NCBI GenBank assembly: GCA_002328625.1
Contig: DCVC01000093.1
Location: 2,221 to 14,052, forward strand
Length of the DNA: 11,832 nt
Direction of reading: 5' to 3'
DNA from: Bacteroidales bacterium UBA2198
Lineage (GTDB): Bacteria > Bacteroidota > Bacteroidia > Bacteroidales > VadinHA17
Positions 1 through 7,000 of this stretch are shown in pieces. The position numbers were made by a program, and so were the translations under genes. The notes below the pieces were generated by a model. That model saw only the letters and a program-made list of their open reading frames with translations, ran no database searches and was not told where the DNA came from. How positions within the stretch are numbered: position 1 is the first letter of the stretch; every line of letters begins with the position of its first letter.

Positions 1-2
1 TC

Positions 3-2054
3 CCATTATTAACTGTCTCTCTTTTTCTTTTTCCTAAATGTTCTGATAAGATGGAAAACACCAACTACAGGGGCAATCCCGATCCGCTTAAACAGAATGC
101 ATACATCAAGCTGCCTCTTGGAGCCATAAAACCTGAAGGATGGCTTAAATTGCAACTTGAAGTGCAGGCAACCGGTCTTACCGGCCACATTGATGATTTC
201 TGGCCCGACCTGGTCAATTCATCATGGAGAGGAGGTGACGGTGAAGCATGGGAAAGGGGCCCATATTTCCTTGACGGACTCATCCCTCTCGCATATCTGC
301 TTAATGATGAGAACCTGATGAGAAAAGTGAAAACATGGATAGAACCTATCCTTGCAAGCAGCAGTGATACCGGCTGGTATGGACCAGCTAAAAATAATGA
401 CAGATGGCCACTTGCTGTAGCAAACAAGGTTCTGATGCAGTATTACGAAGCTTCAGGTGATGATCGTGCACTCGATGTACTAGTAAAATATTTCCGCTAC
501 CTCCATTCAGCACCTCCCGACTGGCCCGATAAAGACTGGAGAGGTGTGAGAGCTATGGAAAATGCTGTCACAGGATACTGGCTTCTCAGACAAATCCGTG
601 AGCCATGGTTGGTTGAGGTTATTGAGAGCATCCGGAATAACAGCTCCGATTGGACCACCTTTTACGAAAGATTCCCATGGGATTCTGCAGCATCTGCGGA
701 AAAAAGAATCCCTCTTAACTGGGGACCTGACGGGTTAACGGCTCATGTGGTTAACAACGCAATGGCCATTAAATATCCAGGTTTGTGGTATCAGCAGTCA
801 GGTGATGAGAGATATAAGAATGCAGTCTTTGCCGGTATCAGAAAATATGATCTTAATCATGGACAAGTGGGCGGAAGGTTCTCGGGAGATGAGCATCTGT
901 CGGGAAAGAGTCCTGACAGGGGTACCGAGCTGTGTGCAGTAGTAGAGTATATGTATTCGCTGGAGAACCTCTATGAGATTTTTGGAGACAATGCTCTTGC
1001 CGACCGCCTTGAACTACTTACATTCAATGCTTTACCAGGTACAACAACTGCAGATATGTGGGCACATCAGTATGATCAGCAATCAAACCAGGTTCTCGTC
1101 TCAGGCGATAAAAGGGACTGGAGTACCAATGGCAATTATTCAAACATCTATGGATTGATGCCCAACTTTGCATGCTGCCTGGCAAACATGCACCAGGGCT
1201 GGCCAAAATTTGTTCAGAGCCTGTGGATGGCAACATACGACAACGGTCTGGTGGCTGTAACTTACAGTCCTTCTGTGGTAAAAGCGAAAGTTGGCGGAGG
1301 AGTTGAAGTTACAGTAACAGAAGAAACCGGTTACCCATTCCATGGCGATATAAAACTGTCTATCAATGCAAATGAGTCTGTCCGATTTCCTCTTTATCTC
1401 AGAATACCGGGCTGGGCAAATAATGCTTCTGTAAATTTCAAAGGCAAACAACTGACCGGTACACCAGGAGCTACAGTTAAGTTATACGAAAAATGGAACA
1501 ACGGCGATCAGGTCATAATAAAACTGCCACTGGGAATCCGGACCGAAAGACGATTTAATAATTCAATCGCAATACTAAGGGGTCCTCTCTATTTTTCTTT
1601 GAGAATAGAAAAGGAATACAGGAGTGTAAAGCTCAATTACGATAATTTCGGTTACAAAGGCAGTGTTGACTGGGAAATATATCCTGAGAGTGAGTGGAAC
1701 TACGGACTTGTTATGGATGAAAAAGATCCTGATAAGGGTATAGATATTATTGAAAACAAGATTGGCAAGTATCCCTTTGCAGACAGGGGTGACATGCTCT
1801 GGTCGGACGACTCCGCGAAATATGTTCCATGGAATAAGGATGCGGCTGTTGTAATAACAGCACGTGGAATGAATATACCAGAATGGATAATGAAAAACAA
1901 CTCAGCGGATGTTCCTCCTTTAAGTCCTGTTAAACCTGAAGGTATCCCTGAGGTAATACAACTCGTACCTTACGGAAGTGCAAGATTGAGGATAACCGAA
2001 TTCCCGCTAATTGATGTAACTCAGATTACTGACGTTATCAGGCAGGGAAAGTAG
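3..2054 (+). CDS. GH127/DUF1680 glycoside hydrolase (beta-L-arabinofuranosidase-like), 5'-partial
   Basis: Predicted retaining glycosidase of the DUF1680 clan. Characterised GH127 members release beta-L-arabinofuranose or, in some Bacteroides, aceric acid from plant glycans; the substrate here is unknown. Numbering from the first ATG in the window (position 51), the N-terminal block LPLGAIKPEGW and the FWPD and WERGPY motifs are typical of the family. The zinc-thiolate centre is present: E293-L-C295 plus the cysteine pair C375-C376, whose first Cys corresponds to the HypBA1 nucleophile. E281 in GDEHLSG is a candidate acid/base residue. A beta-sandwich region follows to residue 667. The ATG at 51 is doubtful. 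The frame is open to the left edge and encodes PLLTVSLFLFPKCSDK just upstream, which looks like the end of a secretion signal, so the real start probably lies outside the window. No SusC/SusD-like or other carbohydrate gene is in view. The family call is firm; the substrate is not. Confidence 0.88.
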   Translation, partial: PLLTVSLFLFPKCSDKMENTNYRGNPDPLKQNAYIKLPLGAIKPEGWLKLQLEVQATGLTGHIDDFWPDLVNSSWRGGDGEAWERGPYFLDGLIPLAYLLNDENLMRKVKTWIEPILASSSDTGWYGPAKNNDRWPLAVANKVLMQYYEASGDDRALDVLVKYFRYLHSAPPDWPDKDWRGVRAMENAVTGYWLLRQIREPWLVEVIESIRNNSSDWTTFYERFPWDSAASAEKRIPLNWGPDGLTAHVVNNAMAIKYPGLWYQQSGDERYKNAVFAGIRKYDLNHGQVGGRFSGDEHLSGKSPDRGTELCAVVEYMYSLENLYEIFGDNALADRLELLTFNALPGTTTADMWAHQYDQQSNQVLVSGDKRDWSTNGNYSNIYGLMPNFACCLANMHQGWPKFVQSLWMATYDNGLVAVTYSPSVVKAKVGGGVEVTVTEETGYPFHGDIKLSINANESVRFPLYLRIPGWANNASVNFKGKQLTGTPGATVKLYEKWNNGDQVIIKLPLGIRTERRFNNSIAILRGPLYFSLRIEKEYRSVKLNYDNFGYKGSVDWEIYPESEWNYGLVMDEKDPDKGIDIIENKIGKYPFADRGDMLWSDDSAKYVPWNKDAAVVITARGMNIPEWIMKNNSADVPPLSPVKPEGIPEVIQLVPYGSARLRITEFPLIDVTQITDVIRQGK

Positions 2055-2060
2055 AAGGGA

Positions 2061-3851
2061 TCATAGCGGTTCAGTTTTATCTTTCAGCCACTGCTTCTCA
2101 GAAGCGGTTAAAAATGGACTCAGTTTTTCACAAACCTCGGAGTGGTAGGAGTTGACCCAAAGAATCTCTTTCTGATCAAGCAAAGATTTATCGATCAGCT
2201 TTTTATCGATGTAACATAAGGTAACTGTATCAAATTTAAGGAACTGTCCGAATTCCGTTTCTTCATCCTCATAGCAAATCATAAGATTTTCAGTCCTGAT
2301 ACCATACTCCCCTTCCCTGTAGATGGCAGGTTCGTTTGAGAAAAGCATGCCTGGTTCAATAATTGCCGTGCTATCCTCCGGCACTGAGAAGCCAATATTC
2401 AAAGGTCCCTCATGAACATTCAGAAAAAAACCCACACCATGACCTGTGCCATGACCATAATTCAGTCCATGCTCCCAGAGAGCTTCCCTTGCAAGAATAT
2501 CGAGCTGGTAACCTTTTGTTCCCATTGGGAACTTTGCCTTGGCAAGCGATATAAGTCCTTTAAGGACAAGTGTAAAATCCATCTTTTGCCGGAAAGTCGG
2601 GGGACCCAACAATATAGTACGGGTAATATCAGTTGTACCATCCAGGTATTGTCCTCCCGAATCAACTAGAAGAATACCCTTCTCATCAATTCTTGTATCG
2701 GTATCCGGAGTAACAGAATAATGAGGCTGGGCTCCGTTTTTATTAAAGGCAACAATGGTCTCAAATGAGGGCCCGAAAAAATTCTCCTGTCCCGTCCTTA
2801 ATTCCAATAACTTATCGGAAACAAGGAGCTCGCTTAATATTTTTTTCCCCATATTATCTTCCACCCAGTAAAAGAACTTTGTCAGTACAACACCATCTTT
2901 TATCATCACCCTGTTGATATTGGCTATTTCAGTCATGTTCCTGATCGCTTTCAGGCGGGCAGGGATACTTATTTCCTGTACGATCCTCATTCCTGGGGTA
3001 ATAGCGTTAAAAAGGCCTCCAGATGTAACTGCAGGATTTAAAAGTATTGAAGCTGACTCAGGTAACGTTGACAATTTCTTTCCTGTTTCTTCGTATGGTA
3101 ATATTACAATATTTAGTCTGTCAAATTCAGAAATGAGTTGCTGCGGTATTTTGGTTTTATCAGCAAACAGAAATATCTGTTCTTCACCAATGATCGCAAA
3201 CGAAGTAAATAAAGGACTATATTTATTATCGCTGCCACGGATATTCAGCAACCACATAATATCATCAATTGAGGTAAGAAGCTGGTAATTCACATGCAAC
3301 TCCTTCATACTTTCACGGACTTCCGCAATTTTTATCGCCCTCTCCTTCCCGCAAAATTTAAGCAGATGATCAAAAGCAATAGTGGCAGGCATTGACGGGC
3401 GATCTGTCCATAAGCCAGTGATAAGATCACAGCAGGTATTGAACGAAATATTTTTTGCCGCAAGTCTTTTTTTAAGCTTCCTGATCTGGCTGACAGAAAA
3501 TAACCTGTCATCGAAAGCAAGCCTGCAACCGTATTCAAGGTTTTCAGACAACCAGTCAGTATAATCAGATCTCCCGAAAGTTTTGGGTTTGATCAATTCG
3601 AAACCGGAACCTTTAAGTTGTTCTTCAGCCTGAATATAATAACGAGCATCGGTCCAAAGACCTGCAGAAGAATCTGTTATCACAACCATTGCAGATGATC
3701 CGGTAAATCCTGTCAACCACTTGATAATCCTCCAGTGGTCAGGAACATACTCACCCAAATGTGGATCGCTCCCGGAAATTATATAAGCACTTATGTTTTT
3801 CTGTTTTAAAGATTCTCTGATCTTATCAAGTTTCTTTTCAGAAGGATTCAT
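2061..3851 (-). CDS. Xaa-Pro aminopeptidase (aminopeptidase P), long three-domain M24B form
   Basis: Metallopeptidase that removes the N-terminal residue from peptides with proline in second position. The 596-aa length and layout match the long cytosolic form (human XPNPEP1-like): two creatinase-type N-terminal domains (about 1-150 and 155-310), a pita-bread catalytic domain (about 310-530), and a C-terminal extension. The dinuclear metal ligands D397, D408, H471, E507 and E521 are all present in the motifs VDSGGQYLDGTTD, GTGHGVG, SNEP and RTEN. The substrate-binding histidines H377 and H480 are also there. Spacings agree closely with the human enzyme (D397-D408 is 11, E507-E521 is 14). There is no signal peptide, so it should be cytoplasmic. 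It begins with ATG and follows pntB on the same strand after an 81-bp gap with no recognisable promoter, so read-through from the transhydrogenase operon is possible. Its end converges on the glycosidase gene. Confidence 0.95.
   Translation of the reverse strand: MNPSEKKLDKIRESLKQKNISAYIISGSDPHLGEYVPDHWRIIKWLTGFTGSSAMVVITDSSAGLWTDARYYIQAEEQLKGSGFELIKPKTFGRSDYTDWLSENLEYGCRLAFDDRLFSVSQIRKLKKRLAAKNISFNTCCDLITGLWTDRPSMPATIAFDHLLKFCGKERAIKIAEVRESMKELHVNYQLLTSIDDIMWLLNIRGSDNKYSPLFTSFAIIGEEQIFLFADKTKIPQQLISEFDRLNIVILPYEETGKKLSTLPESASILLNPAVTSGGLFNAITPGMRIVQEISIPARLKAIRNMTEIANINRVMIKDGVVLTKFFYWVEDNMGKKILSELLVSDKLLELRTGQENFFGPSFETIVAFNKNGAQPHYSVTPDTDTRIDEKGILLVDSGGQYLDGTTDITRTILLGPPTFRQKMDFTLVLKGLISLAKAKFPMGTKGYQLDILAREALWEHGLNYGHGTGHGVGFFLNVHEGPLNIGFSVPEDSTAIIEPGMLFSNEPAIYREGEYGIRTENLMICYEDEETEFGQFLKFDTVTLCYIDKKLIDKSLLDQKEILWVNSYHSEVCEKLSPFLTASEKQWLKDKTEPL
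2090..2108. other. Hairpin in the 3' end of the aminopeptidase P gene
   Basis: The DNA can form an 8-bp stem (ACTGCTTC against GAAGCGGT, with one G-T wobble) closed by a 3-base TCA loop. It lies 36 bases past the stop of the plus-strand glycosidase gene and inside the last codons of the minus-strand aminopeptidase P gene. The two stop codons are only 6 bp apart, so any terminator for the plus-strand gene must sit within the neighbour's coding sequence, and this is the strongest stem I saw there. Neither strand has a U-tract directly after the stem, so it is not a canonical intrinsic terminator. It could slow polymerase, stabilise the 3' end, or be chance. Confidence 0.3.
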
Positions 3852-3932
3852 TGTTTCATAATTGTTGGAGCGGATTTGACTTCGCCGGGCTCCTTTAGTT
3901 CGGTAAGCGATGCGTAATCAGTAGCTGTACAT

Positions 3933-5369
3933 CTACAAACTCTTTACTTCATTAACAAGGTTCTGAAGCGTACTCTTTGCATCGCCGAACAGCATCCTTG
4001 TTTTATCGTTGAAGAAAAGCATGTTTTCTATTGCTGCGTATCCCTTGCCCATGCCTCGTTTCATAACGATGATGTTCTTTGCATCACGCGCCTTAACAAT
4101 TGGCATTCCGTAGATCGGGCTTGAAGGATCATCCTCTGCAGCAGGATTTACCACATCGTTTGCACCAATTACAACAAGCACATCAGTATTCGGAAGATCG
4201 GGATTTATCTCATCGCTTTCGATAAGCTGTTCATAGGGGACATCGGCTTCCGCCAGAAGTACATTCATATGTCCCGGCATTCGGCCTGCAACCGGATGAA
4301 TAGCATATCTGACCTCTACACCTTTTTCATCCAGGAGCTTATCGAGCTCATGGCAAATATGCTGTGCCTGGGCAACTGCGAGCCCGTAACCAGGTACAAT
4401 AACCACTTTCTTCGAATAACTCAGCAAGACTGCAGCATCCGTAAGTGTTATTTCCTTTATGCTTTCCCCTGCAGCAAGGTTTGACTGACCCCCGCCACCA
4501 AAAACACCTACGATCACATTTAAAAGAGAACGATTCATGGCCTTGCACATCAGTATCGTGAGTATTGTTCCAGCCGATCCGACAAGGATTCCTCCTGTAA
4601 GCATTGCCTGATTGTTATAAAGGAATCCTCCCATTGCTGCAGCAACACCTGTAAATGAGTTCAGAAGTGAAATCACGACAGGCATATCAGCACCTCCGAT
4701 CGGCATCACAAAGAATACCCCGTAAATTACAGCAACTGCAAACATTATATAAATAACTGGTGTAAGCTCTGCACTTGTCTGAACCTTACGGGTCATTATG
4801 AAAACAATGAATCCGATAAGTATTAACAGTATCGTGATATTCACATATTTCATCGCTTTTACTCTCAGATCACCTATCCAGCCATCGAGCTTACCAAAAG
4901 CGATCATACTTCCAGCCCATGATACAGTACCGATGGTGAGACCAAGAAGGATCGCAAGAACATATCCGTTGGCCATACCGTTTTTTGCTATCAGTTCCGG
5001 ACTGACATGCGGGAATTCCATCATGGATATCAGAGCGGCGGCAGCTCCTCCCATACCATTAAAGAATGAAACAAGCTGCGGCATCGCTGTCATTTTAACC
5101 CTCCTGGCTATTACGAGCCCAATTACCGTTCCAATGACTATCGCAGCAATTATTAATCCAATATTACCTATTGGTTGTCCGTCTTTCTTATGGAACAAAA
5201 TAGTTGCAATAATAGCCAGAACCATACCAATGGCTGCAAAGGAGTTACCTCTCCGGGCAGTCAGAGGATGAGATAACATTTTAAGTCCCAGAATAAACAG
5301 AACAGATGCGATGACATAAATTACTTCAAGAATTGAGATTCCAAACTGAAATTGGTATATATCGCTCAT
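3933..5369 (-). CDS. pntB: NAD(P) transhydrogenase subunit beta
   Basis: Subunit of the proton-translocating transhydrogenase, which uses the proton gradient to drive NADH + NADP+ to NAD+ + NADPH. From the ATG at 5369 the protein is 478 aa. About nine hydrophobic segments (roughly 11-30, 43-60, 69-88, 98-117, 134-154, 175-193, 204-222, 230-248, 256-275) form the membrane domain. The NADP(H)-binding domain III (about 312-478) carries GYGLAVAQ (327-334), HPVAGRMPGH (358-367), GANDVVNP with D405, and KRGMGKGY with K437-R438. The D405-K437 spacing equals that of E. coli D392-K424. By eye, the E. coli His91 position is Asn104 here. A longer frame would begin at a TTG codon at 5387, adding six residues. 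I prefer the ATG because TTG starts are rare in this phylum and the extra residues look uninformative. It is the last pnt gene, 32 bp after pntAB. Confidence 0.95.
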   Translation of the reverse strand: MSDIYQFQFGISILEVIYVIASVLFILGLKMLSHPLTARRGNSFAAIGMVLAIIATILFHKKDGQPIGNIGLIIAAIVIGTVIGLVIARRVKMTAMPQLVSFFNGMGGAAAALISMMEFPHVSPELIAKNGMANGYVLAILLGLTIGTVSWAGSMIAFGKLDGWIGDLRVKAMKYVNITILLILIGFIVFIMTRKVQTSAELTPVIYIMFAVAVIYGVFFVMPIGGADMPVVISLLNSFTGVAAAMGGFLYNNQAMLTGGILVGSAGTILTILMCKAMNRSLLNVIVGVFGGGGQSNLAAGESIKEITLTDAAVLLSYSKKVVIVPGYGLAVAQAQHICHELDKLLDEKGVEVRYAIHPVAGRMPGHMNVLLAEADVPYEQLIESDEINPDLPNTDVLVVIGANDVVNPAAEDDPSSPIYGMPIVKARDAKNIIVMKRGMGKGYAAIENMLFFNDKTRMLFGDAKSTLQNLVNEVKSL

Positions 5370-5401
5370 TTTACTGATCTTTATCAATTATTTAATTGAT
5401 G

Positions 5402-5704
5402 TCATTTCTTCTTTTTGAACATTTCCAGCATCCTGTCAGTAACAACAAAACCTCCCACAACATTCAGGGTACCCAGAATAACGGCAAGGAATCCCGGAAT
5501 TATGGCACCTGTTGTTTCCGCATGACCCATAACGATTATGGCACCTATGATCACAACCCCATGTATGGCATTTGCTCCCGACATAAGTGGTGTGTGAAGG
5601 ATTGCAGGCACATGACTGATCACTTCAATTCCAAGAAAAACTGAAAGGATCACTAAAAAAACAGCCTCTCTGTGTTCAAGGAAAAAATCCAATATCGATT
5701 CCAT
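5402..5704 (-). CDS. pntAB: NAD(P) transhydrogenase, membrane part of the split alpha subunit
   Basis: This small (100 aa) integral membrane protein supplies the alpha-side helices of transhydrogenase domain II, which with PntB form the proton channel. Three hydrophobic segments are visible (about 14-33, 41-60, 65-89). The family block HTPLMSGANAIHG spans 37-49, and the C-terminal LNVVGGFVVTDRML region precedes a lysine-rich end. In E. coli this part is fused to the NAD-binding domain as a single PntA; here it is separate, as in Rhodospirillum rubrum. The gene begins with ATG 6 bp after pntAA ends and stops just before pntB, so the three are almost certainly co-transcribed. Confidence 0.94.
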   Translation of the reverse strand: MESILDFFLEHREAVFLVILSVFLGIEVISHVPAILHTPLMSGANAIHGVVIIGAIIVMGHAETTGAIIPGFLAVILGTLNVVGGFVVTDRMLEMFKKKK

Positions 5705-5710
5705 ATATTA

Positions 5711-6841
5711 CTATTTAATATTAAGTATTTGCTTAATTCTCTGACTTATATACTCTTTCTCATGGACGGCAATAGTACAATTTAAGATTTCATCCTGGAC
5801 ATTTAAATTCAGTCTTCCCTCCTTATTGATCATGATCTTTAAAAGGTTAATTAAGTTGCTGCCAAACATTTTACTTGCATCATATGGCATCTCTGCAGGG
5901 TAGTCGGATTTTCCTATGATCTTAACCCCATTTATATCCAAAGTCTTTCCGTTTTCGGTGAGTTCACAGTTGCCTCCTGTTGATGCAGCAAGGTCAATTA
6001 TCACGGAACCGGGTCGCATGGAGAGTACTGTATCTTTTAAAAGAAGCAGCGGGGCTTTCCTTCCAGGAATCTGAGCTGTTGCAATTACAACATCAGATAA
6101 GACAGCATGCCGCTGAATAAGTTCCTGTTGTTTCTTTCTAAATTCCCCGGTCTGCTCCACTGCATAACCGCCGGCAGCAGCATCTTCCTTCGCTCCTTCA
6201 ACCTCAATGAACTTAGCTCCCAGACTTTTAACTTCCTCCTTAACTGCAGAGCGCACATCAAATACCTCGACCACAGCACCCAGTTTGCGCGCTATCGCAA
6301 CAGCCTGGAGGCCAGCAACACCTGCACCAAGTATCAGTACTTTTGAAGGTTTGATAGTACCTGCTGCGGACATGAACATAGGGAAAAACCTGGGCGACCG
6401 GAGAGCAGCTTCCAGCACTGCCCTGTAACCCGAAACAGTGCCCATCGATGATAGCACATCCATCGACTGAGCCCTGGTAGTTCTCGGTATCATATCGAGG
6501 GCAAGCACTGTGAGACTCGCGAGACGTGCCTTTTCGAGCCAAACATGGTTTTCAAGGGGATTAAGCAGGGAACATAGAATCTGTCCCTCCCTGAATGAGT
6601 TAATATCATCCTGAACCGGGGCATTTACCGAAAGAAGTATATCCGACCTGTTAATTACTATTTTCCTGTGTGCTGTTGATGCACCTGCATCATGATACTC
6701 TTTATCATTAACGAAAGCACCTGCACCGGCGCAGATCTCAACAATTATCTCCACGCCAAGTTTCCTGAGCCCGGCAACCTCAGAGGGCAGCATGGCCACT
6801 CTGTTTTCAGCGCCCGACTCCCGGAGAATGCCTGTAATCAT
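5711..6841 (-). CDS. pntAA: NAD(P) transhydrogenase, NAD(H)-binding alpha subunit (domain I)
   Basis: Soluble domain I of transhydrogenase, which binds NAD(H) and exchanges hydride with the NADP(H) domain of PntB. It is related to alanine dehydrogenase. The 376-aa length is domain I alone, with no membrane segments. The N-terminal GILRESGAENRVAMLP is typical. The RQD loop residues R120, Q125 and D128 lie in RTTRAQSMD with the same spacing as R. rubrum R127/Q132/D135. The Rossmann motif GAGVAG is at 172-177, and the mobile-loop Tyr226 sits in GGYA. It begins at ATG, with no clear Shine-Dalgarno sequence. As the first pnt gene, it should carry the operon promoter in the 159-bp AT-rich gap 6842-7000. 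There I find only imperfect -7-like elements (TATATTTA, TATTTATG on the minus strand near 6929-6938) and no partner TTG at the usual distance. A short GGGA/TCCC hairpin (6878-6890) lies in the leader. Confidence 0.95.
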   Translation of the reverse strand: MITGILRESGAENRVAMLPSEVAGLRKLGVEIIVEICAGAGAFVNDKEYHDAGASTAHRKIVINRSDILLSVNAPVQDDINSFREGQILCSLLNPLENHVWLEKARLASLTVLALDMIPRTTRAQSMDVLSSMGTVSGYRAVLEAALRSPRFFPMFMSAAGTIKPSKVLILGAGVAGLQAVAIARKLGAVVEVFDVRSAVKEEVKSLGAKFIEVEGAKEDAAAGGYAVEQTGEFRKKQQELIQRHAVLSDVVIATAQIPGRKAPLLLLKDTVLSMRPGSVIIDLAASTGGNCELTENGKTLDINGVKIIGKSDYPAEMPYDASKMFGSNLINLLKIMINKEGRLNLNVQDEILNCTIAVHEKEYISQRIKQILNIK

Positions 6842-7000
6842 GGTAGTTAAGTTTTATTGAGGGTTTTGACGACCAACGGGAGTAAATCCCAGTATAAGGA
6901 AATTGATTTCTGATTTTAAGTTCCAAATCATAAATATAATTTTTTTTTAATTGCCATAAATTTCGGGTTTTGGACCTGGGGTAGAAATTCAGGGAAACAG

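Noticed and set aside
65..427. 120-codon minus-strand frame within the glycosidase gene
   Set aside because: The overlapping region encodes conserved DUF1680 motifs on the plus strand; this frame is a shadow.
3867..3893. GGAGC/GCTCC inverted repeat in the gap before aminopeptidase P as a terminator
   Set aside because: The stem is only 5 bp with a 17-base loop and no U-tract follows on the minus strand.
4798..5271. 157-codon open frame antisense to pntB, rich in hydrophobic residues
   Set aside because: It lies entirely opposite the membrane domain of a well-supported pntB; its hydrophobicity follows from reading the complement of membrane-helix codons, and it has no family motif.
5387..5711. 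Possible frameshift splitting a single pntA gene into two
   Set aside because: pntAA and pntAB each have proper ATG starts and stops, with a 6-bp gap, and the split arrangement is an established form of this enzyme.
6940..6948. Nine-base T run on the plus strand as a possible intrinsic terminator
   Set aside because: No plus-strand gene precedes it and no stable stem lies directly upstream on that strand; for minus-strand genes it reads as an A run.
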